Assembly (NCBI GenBank): GCA_007130265.1
Contig: SLST01000397.1
Coordinates: 1-13,751, forward strand
Reading direction: 5' to 3'
Source of the DNA: Spirochaetales bacterium
Lineage (GTDB): Bacteria > Spirochaetota > Spirochaetia > DSM-27196 > SLST01
DNA: 13,751 nucleotides
The number at the start of each line of letters is the position of its first letter. The first letter of the stretch is position 1. Positions 7,249-13,751 of this stretch are shown piece by piece. A program made the position numbers and the translations under genes. The notes under the pieces are model-generated. The model worked only from the letters and a program-made list of their open reading frames with translations. It had not been told where the DNA came from and did not search any database.

Positions 7249-9173
7249 TGGAGATAACCGCAACCACACCAATCGAGGATGCCCCGGCCTGGGCAGTACT
7301 CGAACGACAACTGTTCACGCTGATGGAGGAGTCGGTAGATCCGTTCCTCGACAAGTACACCCACCCGGACGGGCGGCTCATCTGGAGGACCGGACCGCAC
7401 GAGACCAGAGACGGAGCCGACGACTTCTACGAGAGTTTCCATAACTGGCCGACGCTCTACCTCCTGGGTGGGGCGGATCGCCTGCTCGAGCTGGGCAAGC
7501 GGCAGTGGGACGTCACAACGCGACTGCTCGAGGAGCTAGGCCACATTCGAAAGGAGTACGAGCTGGGCTACGACCAGTTTCACCAGAGCGAGAGCTACAT
7601 CTACTTCTACCTGCTCTGCATGGCGGACCCCGCCGACCGCTCAAACCGGGAGCGCGCCGCTCGTTTTGCGGGATTCTACCTGAACGAGGATCCCGAGGCG
7701 CCCAACTACGACGAAGAGAAGCGTATCATCCGCTGCGTGCACAACGGGAGCGGAGGCCCGCGCTGGCTCTACGAGGGTGAGGAACCACGTTACGGATACT
7801 CCCCCGGCATGGAGATCTACGGTCTGCCGTTCGAGGACATACCGGGTGTCGAGCGATTCGAGGACCTCAGGGACCCGGAGAAGGCGCGCCGCATGGGGCA
7901 AGCGATGAAGGAGCGTATGGGACGCGGAGATGCCGCGGCAAACCTCAGCGTCTGCTCGCTCATCGCCAACGCGTGGCTTCTGACAGGCGAGCGGAAGTAC
8001 CGCGACTGGCTCACCGAGTACGTGGGGGCGTGGGTCGACCGCGCCCGCGAAAACGGAGGGCTGGTCCCGGACAACGTGGGCCTGTCAGGACGGGTCGGCG
8101 AGTATCTGAACGGACGGTGGTACGGCAGCATGTACGGCTGGACCTGGCCGCACGGCCTGCACAATGTCGGCTTCGCCGCGCTCGTCGCCGGCATCAGCGC
8201 GTGGCTGGTCACGGGAGACGAGGAGTGGCTCGACTTCCCGCGCAGCCAGCTGCGGGAGGTCATGCAGCACGGCAAGCGGATCGACCTGCGCACCGCGCCC
8301 ATGAGTCTCAGGCACCACTGGACCGGGCAGATCGCCGCGCTCGGCGCGGACGGGACGAGCTGGGCGGTACCGTACCGCTACGGTGACTCGGGGTGGACCG
8401 ACTACCAACCGCTCACGCCCATACTTCCTGCCGCAATCTGGAACGCCAGCGGCTCACAGGCCGACCGCGCCCTCCTCGACGAACTGCGCGAGAAGGAGAG
8501 CTACGACTGGCGCAAGGTGACGTCGTTTCGCACCAAGGAAGACGCCGGCCATGAGCAACCGTGGCTCTGCTTCCTGCGGGGCGAGAACCCGGACTACCCA
8601 CGGCAGATCCTCCAGGTCGCGATGGATCAGGTGTATCGCCGGCTCGAGATGATCCGCCGCGACGAGACCGATCCACGCGACAACCACATCCACTGGTGGC
8701 AGCAACTCAACCCGGTGACGACCGAGGCCCTCGTACAACTCACGCTCGGCGCGCCGCAACACCTCTACAACGGCGGACTTCTGCTCGCGCCGGTTCGGTA
8801 CTTCGACGGCGAGCGGCGACGACCCGGCCTGCCCCGGGATGTCGCGGCGCTCGTGGATCGGATCGAGTCCGACGAGGTGTCGCTTACGCTGGTGAACCTG
8901 AGCGGTTTCGATGCCAGGCGCGTCGTCGTCCAGGCCGGAACGCTTGGAGAGCACGAGTTCACGACGGCCGAGACGAGCGCTCGCCGAAGCGACTACCCGG
9001 GCGAGGTAGGAGCCTATACCTCCCCTGACCTGGAGACCGCCACGGAGCTGACCCCGGTGAACGACCATCACCTCACCGTCGTGCTCCCGCCCGGCACGAC
9101 GATCACGCTGAGACTGGGCCTCAAACGCCGCGTGCGCACCCCGTCATACACCTTCCCGTGGGATCGTTCATAG
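7248..9173 (+). CDS. Uncharacterised 641-residue protein, possible helical-toroid glycosidase-like enzyme
   Basis: I do not recognise a named family. No signal peptide or membrane segment is apparent, so it is probably cytoplasmic. Residues about 10-500 look mainly helical, with recurrent aromatic- and His-rich loops, for example QFHQSESYIYFY (about 107-118), GWTWPHGLHN (H302) and HIHWWQQ (480-486). Residues about 544-575 are beta-rich (VSLTLVNLSGFDARRVVV onwards) like the C-terminal beta-sandwich of many glycoside hydrolases. Six-hairpin (alpha/alpha) carbohydrate enzymes with a C-terminal beta domain look like this, but I found no diagnostic catalytic motif, so the fold is a guess. The ATG overlaps the exporter stop by one base (TAATG), with GAGGAG eleven bases upstream. 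It is therefore the fourth gene of the marR-exporter operon and may make, modify or break down what the exporter handles. Its TAG overlaps the convergent desaturase stop by six bases. Confidence 0.85.
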   Translation: MEITATTPIEDAPAWAVLERQLFTLMEESVDPFLDKYTHPDGRLIWRTGPHETRDGADDFYESFHNWPTLYLLGGADRLLELGKRQWDVTTRLLEELGHIRKEYELGYDQFHQSESYIYFYLLCMADPADRSNRERAARFAGFYLNEDPEAPNYDEEKRIIRCVHNGSGGPRWLYEGEEPRYGYSPGMEIYGLPFEDIPGVERFEDLRDPEKARRMGQAMKERMGRGDAAANLSVCSLIANAWLLTGERKYRDWLTEYVGAWVDRARENGGLVPDNVGLSGRVGEYLNGRWYGSMYGWTWPHGLHNVGFAALVAGISAWLVTGDEEWLDFPRSQLREVMQHGKRIDLRTAPMSLRHHWTGQIAALGADGTSWAVPYRYGDSGWTDYQPLTPILPAAIWNASGSQADRALLDELREKESYDWRKVTSFRTKEDAGHEQPWLCFLRGENPDYPRQILQVAMDQVYRRLEMIRRDETDPRDNHIHWWQQLNPVTTEALVQLTLGAPQHLYNGGLLLAPVRYFDGERRRPGLPRDVAALVDRIESDEVSLTLVNLSGFDARRVVVQAGTLGEHEFTTAETSARRSDYPGEVGAYTSPDLETATELTPVNDHHLTVVLPPGTTITLRLGLKRRVRTPSYTFPWDRS

Positions 9174-10241
9174 GCCTTTGTAGACCCCGTACTCGTTCCG
9201 CCACTTCGGATAGGTGCCGAACTTCTCCCTGCAGAGGCGGTTCAGACGCAGCAGCCGCGGTAGTGCGCGCTCCTTGGGAGGGAGCTGGTCGGCTACGAAC
9301 CTGCTGAAAGGCTTCAGGTTGTAGCAGGGTATCGCGGCGAACATATGGTGCTCAATGTGATGCTCCATACGCCAGTAGAGGAACGAGGTGAGCGGGTCGA
9401 GTTTCGCGTCGCCGCAGGAGATCCGGAAGTCCGGATGGTTCGCATCGCATCCGGCGTGCTGGTGTATTCCGGCGATGTACGGCAGGAACCCGGCGCCGTA
9501 GAAGGGCGCAAGCGTAACGAGGACCGGAAGGAACCAGAGTCCGGACCAGATGCACAGCGCGACGAAGACGACGTGGCCCACGAGGTTTCCCACCGCGAGC
9601 CGGTACACCTGTCGCCGCTCTGCAGCGCTCGCGTTCTGCAGGATGAAATGTTCCCACGCATCCGGCTTGAACCCACGCCCGCGCCATCCCTTGCTCGTCG
9701 GCGTCACGGTGAACAGCCGGTAGAGGTTGTACGCGAGGTCCTTGAGGTGAATCACCCTGAAGAAGAGGTTGAGGATGAGCTTTGGGTTGAGGTCGACGTA
9801 ATTTGGCACGTCCTCGCCGTCGCTGCCCTGATGGAGGGTGTAGCGATGGTGGTACTTCAGGTGACTGAGCCGGTAGAGATGCGGGTTGAAGGGCCAGTAG
9901 AGCCATCCGAACAGCGCGGTCACGGCCGTGTTGAGCGGTTTCGACGCAAACACCGTGCGGTGGCTCAGCTCGTGCAGCGCGTTCCCGAAGAAGGCGTAGA
10001 AGGTGCCGTGGAAGTAGAGCGCAAGCGCGAGCAGCACCCAGTAGCCGCGGGTGAGCGAGAACCACGCGAGCGCGCCGGTGACAGCGATGATCGCGAGAAA
10101 CCCCACGGAATAGAGGAGCCCCTTCACATCGCTGCGTTTGGTGAACCGAGCCAGATCCTCGCGGCTTATCTTGACGCGGATCCAGTCGATATCAGAATGC
10201 TGCCACTCGGTCAGCGGGTCCCATGTTTTTACTTGATCCAT
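9168..10241 (-). CDS. Membrane fatty acid desaturase (di-iron, three histidine boxes)
   Basis: A 357-residue integral membrane protein of the fatty acid desaturase/hydroxylase superfamily, which uses a di-iron centre, O2 and electrons from a separate carrier to insert a double bond (or hydroxyl) into an acyl or related lipid chain. Histidine boxes: HELSH (90-94), HLKYHH (127-132) and HHIEHH (294-299), with an additional HQH at 260-262. Hydrophobic segments lie near 41-62, 66-86, 104-118 and 216-258, with the boxes on the cytoplasmic side in the usual topology. There is no fused cytochrome b5 or ferredoxin domain. Substrate and double-bond position cannot be assigned; carotenoid- or sphingolipid-type members share these boxes. 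The start at 10241 has no Shine-Dalgarno but follows a good promoter by six bases. It is divergent from the enolase-superfamily gene and convergent, with a six-base overlap, on the 641-residue gene. Confidence 0.93.
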   Translation of the reverse strand: MDQVKTWDPLTEWQHSDIDWIRVKISREDLARFTKRSDVKGLLYSVGFLAIIAVTGALAWFSLTRGYWVLLALALYFHGTFYAFFGNALHELSHRTVFASKPLNTAVTALFGWLYWPFNPHLYRLSHLKYHHRYTLHQGSDGEDVPNYVDLNPKLILNLFFRVIHLKDLAYNLYRLFTVTPTSKGWRGRGFKPDAWEHFILQNASAAERRQVYRLAVGNLVGHVVFVALCIWSGLWFLPVLVTLAPFYGAGFLPYIAGIHQHAGCDANHPDFRISCGDAKLDPLTSFLYWRMEHHIEHHMFAAIPCYNLKPFSRFVADQLPPKERALPRLLRLNRLCREKFGTYPKWRNEYGVYKGL

Positions 10242-10247
10242 GTCGTC

Positions 10248-10276
10248 AGATTAGCATCGCTGGGACGATTTGGCAA
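10248..10276 (-). promoter_or_regulatory. Promoter of the desaturase gene, leaderless arrangement
   Basis: On the minus strand, TTGCCA (10276-10271, five of six to consensus), a 17-base spacer ending in TGC, then TAATCT (10253-10248), then six bases to the ATG at 10241. A -35, optimal spacer and extended -10 all occur together, making this the best promoter in the window. The expected transcription start coincides with or nearly touches the start codon. Confidence 0.65.
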
Positions 10277-10325
10277 CGGGATCGCGCGTGGCCTCCGCTC
10301 GGCCCTCCTGCCCGGCCGCGCCCGC

Positions 10326-10357
10326 TGGGCAGCTCCTCCGCAATATGGTACGGTACC
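10326..10357 (+). promoter_or_regulatory. Candidate promoter and operator of the enolase/RraA operon
   Basis: TGGGCA (10326-10331, four of six to the -35), a 17-base spacer ending in TGG, then TACGGT (10349-10354), ten bases before the ATG at 10365. The -10 lies in a perfect 11-base palindrome GGTAC-G-GTACC (10347-10357). The -35 overlaps the right arm of an inverted repeat CTGCCC/GGGCAG (10308-10313 and 10327-10332). A substrate-responsive repressor could bind here, but no regulator gene is adjacent. The call rests on position and symmetry only. Confidence 0.4.
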
Positions 10358-10364
10358 CGGCAAT

Positions 10365-11510
10365 ATGAAGATCACACGCGTTGAGACGATCAACTTCAGC
10401 CGCATGCACGAACCCGAACGACAGTGGATAACGGCCGTCTACCGAACCGTCAAGGCGGACTGTTCGATCGTACGGATCTTGACCGACGACGGCCTCACCG
10501 GGATCGGCGAGGCGAGCGCGTACGGCTGGCCGGTGAAGATCGCCGAATGGGTCGACTGGCTCGCGCCGGATCTCGTCGGAAAGGATGTCAACGATGCCTC
10601 GATCGTGCCGCATCCGAACGGCACCTCTCGCGCGCACGACGCGGCGGTGGCCGGCATCGATACCGCGCTGTGGGACCTTCGCGGACAGGCCGCAGGAAGA
10701 CGAGTCTGCGAGCTCATCGCCGATGAGCCGCTCGATCGGGTACGGGTCTACGCCTCGGGCGGCTGCCGCTACGATTGGCGCCGGCGTCCTGAGCAACTCA
10801 TCGAGGAAGCCCTGGAGTATATCGACGCCGGCTACACGGCGATGAAGTTCCGCATAGGCACGACGTGGGAGTGGGACGGTGTGACCGTGGATCGTTTCCT
10901 CGGGCTCGTGCGAGAGCTCGTCTCAGAGGTCGACGGACGGCTCGAGCTCATGCTCGACGGCAATTGCCGACTCACCGAGGAGCAGGCGCTCGCGATCGCG
11001 CGTGAGATCGACCGGCTCGGGTTCGCCTGGTTCGAAGAGCCGTGCCCGGCGCGTGACATCGACGCCTATGCTCGCCTGTCCGCGGCGGTCGACATGCCCA
11101 TCTCCGGCGGCGAGAGCCTGACGACCCTCGAGCAGTTCCGCCCCTACCTCGAACGGCACGCCTACGGCATCGTGCAGCAGGACGCCGGGCTCTGCGGGAT
11201 CAGCGAGACGATGAGAATCGCGGAGACGGCGGCACGGTATGGCGTGGACGTCTGTCCGCACAGCTGGCACAACGGCGCGATGGCAATGGCAAACGCCCAC
11301 GTCGTGGCGGCGCTTCCCAACCCGCGCGTACTCGAGGTGTGCATGCACCAGGGACCGCTTCAGTGGGGCATCATCGCCGACCCTCCCCGGGTCGACGGCG
11401 GGCATCTCATATTGCCGCAGAATCCGGGGCTGGGGATCGAGCTCCATCCAGAGGCACAGGCACGGTTCCCGTACATCGAGGGGCATTACGCGATCCAGGT
11501 GGAGCGATGA
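10365..11510 (+). CDS. Mandelate racemase-subgroup enolase-superfamily enzyme (probable sugar-acid dehydratase)
   Basis: A 381-residue protein with an N-terminal capping domain (about 1-115) and a C-terminal modified TIM barrel. Divalent metal ligands align with mandelate racemase: D198 (LMLDGN), E224 (WFEEP) and E250 (SGGES), matching D195/E221/E247. The His-Asp general-base dyad is D273 (QQDAG) and H299 (CPHSW), matching D270/H297. The Lys-x-Lys motif on strand two is K161-F-R163, so Arg replaces the second lysine. With the His-Asp dyad kept, one-base beta-elimination (dehydration of an acid sugar) is more likely than two-base racemisation; this is inference and substrate is unknown. The ATG at 10365 gives the family's usual N-terminus MKITRVE; the frame is open much further upstream but antisense to the desaturase. 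No Shine-Dalgarno is seen. Its TGA overlaps the next start, coupling it to the RraA-like gene. Confidence 0.92.
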   Translation: MKITRVETINFSRMHEPERQWITAVYRTVKADCSIVRILTDDGLTGIGEASAYGWPVKIAEWVDWLAPDLVGKDVNDASIVPHPNGTSRAHDAAVAGIDTALWDLRGQAAGRRVCELIADEPLDRVRVYASGGCRYDWRRRPEQLIEEALEYIDAGYTAMKFRIGTTWEWDGVTVDRFLGLVRELVSEVDGRLELMLDGNCRLTEEQALAIAREIDRLGFAWFEEPCPARDIDAYARLSAAVDMPISGGESLTTLEQFRPYLERHAYGIVQQDAGLCGISETMRIAETAARYGVDVCPHSWHNGAMAMANAHVVAALPNPRVLEVCMHQGPLQWGIIADPPRVDGGHLILPQNPGLGIELHPEAQARFPYIEGHYAIQVER

Positions 11511-12388
11511 TGAAGTTCGCGCCGCAGAATCTCACACCGGAGGAGCTCATCGAGTACACGCCGCTGTGGACCGGCGAACGCTTCGCCGACGGACGCCCGC
11601 GCGTCAGCGACGAGTTGATCGAACGGCTTCGCAGCGTGACGATCACGCAAGCTTGGACGGTACTCCGCAACGAAGGGTTTCACTGGCAGTACGAAGGCGG
11701 CTGGGTCTGCACCCATCCGGGACAGGTCCTCACAGGTCGCGCGCTCACCGCGCTCTACATGCCGCGAAGACCCGACATGCGCGAAGTCATGGAGCGCAAG
11801 GGCGAGACGCTCGGGTGTATCGGCGACCAGATTTCCTGGCCGATCGATCTCCTCTCGCCGGGCGACGTCTACGTGGCGGACGTGTTCGGGAAGATCGACC
11901 AGGGAGCGGTGATCGGTGACAATCTCGCGACGGCGATCTACGCGAAGTCCGGCAACGGCGTGGTGCACGACGCGGCGGTCCGGGACGTCGACGGGCTGCG
12001 CGAGCTTCCCGGTTTCACGAGCTTCGTGCGCGGCGTCCACCCCACCTACGCCTCGCCCACGATCATGCTCACCGGCTGCAACACCCCGATTCGGCTGGGA
12101 GGGGTCACGGTCATGCCGGGCGACGTCGTGCTCGGCCGCTCGGACGGTGTGATATTCGTACCACCCCACCTGGTGGAGAAGGTCGTGAAAACCTCAGAGC
12201 TCATCCGGCTGCGCGACGCCTTCGGCAAGGGTCGCCTCGCCGAAGGCGTCTACACGTCGGGCCAGATCGACCGGCAGTGGAGCGACGAGATCGAAGCCGA
12301 CTTCTCCGCCTGGCTCGAGGACCGAATCGACGAGCTGCCGGTCCCAAGGGAGGCGATCCAGGACCTGTTGCGCGAGCGGACCTGGTAG
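11507..12388 (+). CDS. RraA / 4-hydroxy-4-methyl-2-oxoglutarate aldolase-like protein
   Basis: A 293-residue protein of the RraA-like fold. The core shows GDNLATA, then GNGVVHDAAVRDVDGLRE with the R159-D160 pair that class II HMG/CHA aldolases use for pyruvate and metal binding, followed by VMPGDVVLGRSDGVIFVPP. Known members cleave 4-carboxy-4-hydroxy-2-oxo acids or decarboxylate oxaloacetate; others (true RraA) regulate RNase E and lack the catalytic pair. The pair and the enolase-superfamily neighbour favour an aldolase or decarboxylase acting on the 2-keto acid made by that dehydratase. It is longer than minimal RraA (about 160 residues), with extra N-terminal (about 1-80) and C-terminal (about 255-293) helical parts. 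Two adjacent ATGs are possible. The one at 11507 overlaps the previous stop by four bases; the one at 11510 overlaps by one and is better spaced from AGGTGGAG (11498-11504), so the protein may be one residue shorter. Confidence 0.88.
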   Translation: MMKFAPQNLTPEELIEYTPLWTGERFADGRPRVSDELIERLRSVTITQAWTVLRNEGFHWQYEGGWVCTHPGQVLTGRALTALYMPRRPDMREVMERKGETLGCIGDQISWPIDLLSPGDVYVADVFGKIDQGAVIGDNLATAIYAKSGNGVVHDAAVRDVDGLRELPGFTSFVRGVHPTYASPTIMLTGCNTPIRLGGVTVMPGDVVLGRSDGVIFVPPHLVEKVVKTSELIRLRDAFGKGRLAEGVYTSGQIDRQWSDEIEADFSAWLEDRIDELPVPREAIQDLLRERTW

Positions 12389-12396
12389 AGCAGGCG

Positions 12397-12405
12397 TGCT
12401 ATACT
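12397..12405 (+). promoter_or_regulatory. Extended -10 element of the M42 peptidase gene
   Basis: TGC-TATACT lies in the 25-base gap between the RraA-like stop and the peptidase ATG at 12414, with eight bases between hexamer and ATG. Five of six bases match the -10 consensus and the TGn triplet is present; no good -35 is visible. It suggests the peptidase gene has its own nearly leaderless transcript in addition to any readthrough. It overlaps the in-frame GTG at 12396, which argues against that GTG as the start. Confidence 0.5.
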
Positions 12406-12413
12406 GCCGCGAA

Positions 12414-13475
12414 ATGATGTCACCCCATATCAAGCAACTGCTTCAGCGCCTCGTCGCAGCGCGCGGCCCGTGCGGCGAAGAAGATGAGGTCGCGGAGGTC
12501 TGCCGTTCCTGGCTCGCCGAACGCGACATTCCGCACTACAACGATTCCGCCGGGAATCTCATTGCGACGCTCTCGAGTACCGGCCCTGCCGACGAAGCGA
12601 TCAGAGTCTTTGTCCACCTCGACGAGATCTCGTTCATGATCAAGCGGATCCTCGCGGACGGGACGGTCAAACTCGCAGCGCTCGGCAGCTTCTCGCCTGC
12701 ATTCCTCGGACAGCTGCCGGTCGAGATCCTCGCCGACGACTCGATCGTTCGCGGGGTGCTCTCGCTCGGATCGTGGCACACGGGCGAAGAGACGCCCGAC
12801 GTGTGGCACGCGAAGCATGGCAACTACGACCTCAACCAGTACGAGGTGATCACCGGTATGGACGGCGAGACGCTCGTTGCATCCGGTGTACGTCCGGGCT
12901 CTCGCGTGGTGATCGCAGGTCAGCATCGCTCGCTCTGGGACATGGGCTCGCTCGTTGCGGGCTTCGCGCTCGACAACCGAGCGCCCATTACCGCAACGCT
13001 CGAGGCATGCGAACAGCTCCTGCGGGGCGACGGTCCGGCGGTGCCGGTCTACATCGTCTTCACGCGTGAAGAGGAGCTCGGCTTCGGCACCGCGGGCTTC
13101 GCGGCCGGTACGCTGCCCGGGGCACTCTCGCTCGCCGTGGACGTCGCGCCGGTCTCGCCGGACGAATACGCGAATCAGGTGGACGCCTACCCGTCCATTG
13201 GGTACCGGGACGATTACGCAGTTTACAGCAAGGACGTCGCCGACCTGCTCGTAGAGCACGCCCTGCAGCTCGAGATGCTGCCGGGAATCGGCATCTTTGA
13301 GAACTACAGCTCGGACGCTTCGGCCGTCAAGCGCCTGGGCAAGAGCGCGAAGGCGGCCCTCGTGGGCATCCCCATGGAGAACACGCACGGTTACGAGATC
13401 ATCCACGCCGGCGCGATCGAGAACACCGCACGGCTGCTCGCGAGCTTCCTGCGCGAACCGAAGAGGCACTCATGA
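12414..13475 (+). CDS. M42-family (glutamyl) aminopeptidase-like metallopeptidase
   Basis: A 353-residue protein of typical M42 length, a co-catalytic di-metal aminopeptidase family that forms large tetrahedral assemblies in the cytoplasm and trims short peptides. Seen: first metal-ligand motif H68-L-D70 (VHLDEISFM), bridging D187 (ALDNRAP), EEELG with probable catalytic E220 and ligand E221, D243 (AVDVAP), and the late histidine H325 (NTHGYE). All family ligands are present, so it should be active. M42 members are sometimes misnamed endoglucanases; I see no cellulase feature. Start choice: GTG at 12396 is in frame but sits in a -10-like element, and ATGs occur at 12414 and 12417. I prefer 12414, giving MMSPHIK. 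There is no Shine-Dalgarno. Its TGA overlaps the start of the beta-helix gene by four bases. It may digest peptides from glycopeptide or peptidoglycan-type substrates, a guess from context. Confidence 0.92.
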   Translation: MMSPHIKQLLQRLVAARGPCGEEDEVAEVCRSWLAERDIPHYNDSAGNLIATLSSTGPADEAIRVFVHLDEISFMIKRILADGTVKLAALGSFSPAFLGQLPVEILADDSIVRGVLSLGSWHTGEETPDVWHAKHGNYDLNQYEVITGMDGETLVASGVRPGSRVVIAGQHRSLWDMGSLVAGFALDNRAPITATLEACEQLLRGDGPAVPVYIVFTREEELGFGTAGFAAGTLPGALSLAVDVAPVSPDEYANQVDAYPSIGYRDDYAVYSKDVADLLVEHALQLEMLPGIGIFENYSSDASAVKRLGKSAKAALVGIPMENTHGYEIIHAGAIENTARLLASFLREPKRHS

Positions 13476-13751
13476 AAGACGAAATCAGGATCTATGTAGC
13501 GCCGGACGGCGACGACGCGCGTTCGGGCAGCCTCGAGAGCCCGCTCCGCACGATCGAGCAGGCGCAGCGGCTCGCACGCTCCGCGGTTCGCCGCACGTCG
13601 GAGCCCGCCACCGTGCGGGTGATCGTCAGAGAAGGGACCTTTCATCTTGCCCGGGAGCTCGAGTTCACGGACGCCGATTTCGGCGACCCCGAGCGCTTCG
13701 AGTGGCACACGATGGCCGAGCCCGCGCACCCGGTCGTCTACGAGGCGTACG
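13472..13751 (+). CDS. Right-handed beta-helix carbohydrate-active protein, N-terminal fragment
   Basis: The first 93 residues before the window edge. The opening IYVAPDGDDARSGS followed by PLRTIEQAQRLAR is the usual start of right-handed parallel beta-helix enzymes: polysaccharide lyases and beta-helix glycoside hydrolases. The later GTFHL, ELEFTDADFG and HPVVYEAY resemble the first coils of GH141-type proteins, but the catalytic part is outside the window, so neither family nor substrate is certain. No signal peptide is visible, so it would be cytoplasmic unless the true start differs. The ATG at 13472 overlaps the peptidase stop by four bases and has AAGAGG five bases upstream, which supports this start and translational coupling to the peptidase. 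Confidence 0.8.
   Translation, partial: MKDEIRIYVAPDGDDARSGSLESPLRTIEQAQRLARSAVRRTSEPATVRVIVREGTFHLARELEFTDADFGDPERFEWHTMAEPAHPVVYEAY

Noticed and set aside
10308..10332. CTGCCC/GGGCAG inverted repeat as an intrinsic terminator
   Set aside because: The 13-base loop is large for the six-base stem, no T-run follows, and it lies upstream of both divergent genes.
9345..10364. N-terminal extension of the enolase-superfamily gene in the open frame from 9345
   Set aside because: This part is antisense to the desaturase with its histidine boxes, and the family's normal N-terminus (MKITRVE) begins at 10365.
12396..12413. GTG at 12396 as the M42 peptidase start
   Set aside because: It sits within a TGC-TATACT promoter-like element, and the ATG at 12414 fits the family's usual N-terminus better.
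12420..13469. 349-codon minus-strand open frame opposite the M42 peptidase
   Set aside because: The plus strand has all M42 metal ligands at the right spacing; the reverse frame has no recognisable motif or plausible start context.
1..13751. Mobile element, prophage, CRISPR array, tRNA or rRNA
   Set aside because: No transposase or integrase, no repeat array, no flanking target duplications and no cloverleaf or rRNA-like sequence were seen on either strand.

Overview
This is a GC-rich, gene-dense bacterial chromosomal window. It holds ten protein-coding genes, two of them cut by the window edges. I see no RNA gene, insertion sequence, CRISPR array or prophage, and no stretch over about 125 bases without a gene. 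The protein families (P-type ATPase, heterodimeric ABC exporter, fatty acid desaturase, enolase superfamily, RraA family, M42 peptidase, beta-helix carbohydrate-active protein) indicate a free-living heterotrophic bacterium. The sequence alone does not fix the phylum.

Layout. (1) Positions 1-2085, minus strand: the first 695 residues of a SERCA-like type IIA cation P-type ATPase, running off the left edge. (2) Positions 2170-3048, plus: a secreted DUF547 protein, divergent from the ATPase across an 84-base spacer. (3) Positions 3123-9173, plus: a tight operon with overlapping stop and start codons. It encodes a MarR-family regulator, both halves of a heterodimeric ABC exporter, and a 641-residue protein of unknown function. 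(4) Positions 9168-10241, minus: a membrane fatty acid desaturase whose stop overlaps the convergent stop of the 641-residue gene. (5) Positions 10365-12388, plus: an enolase-superfamily dehydratase-like gene overlapping an RraA/HMG-aldolase-like gene, divergent from the desaturase. (6) Positions 12414-13751, plus: an M42 metallopeptidase overlapping the start of a right-handed beta-helix protein that runs off the right edge.

How the genes fit together. The MarR gene sits upstream of the exporter, and a perfect palindrome lies against its start codon, which suggests self-repression and control of the exporter. Exporter subunit 1 has Asp and Gln where the catalytic Glu and switch His should be. 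Subunit 2 has a degenerate LSEGE signature. These changes fall in the same composite ATP site, as in TM287/288-type exporters. The enolase-superfamily and RraA-like enzymes make a plausible dehydrate-then-cleave route for a sugar acid. The following peptidase and beta-helix genes may belong to the same carbohydrate or glycoconjugate programme.

The most striking pattern concerns translation starts. The six genes that begin a transcription unit lack a clear Shine-Dalgarno sequence, and most have a promoter -10-like hexamer only 6-10 bases before the ATG, suggesting leaderless or nearly leaderless mRNAs. The five downstream operon genes all have a purine-rich Shine-Dalgarno sequence and overlap the preceding gene.
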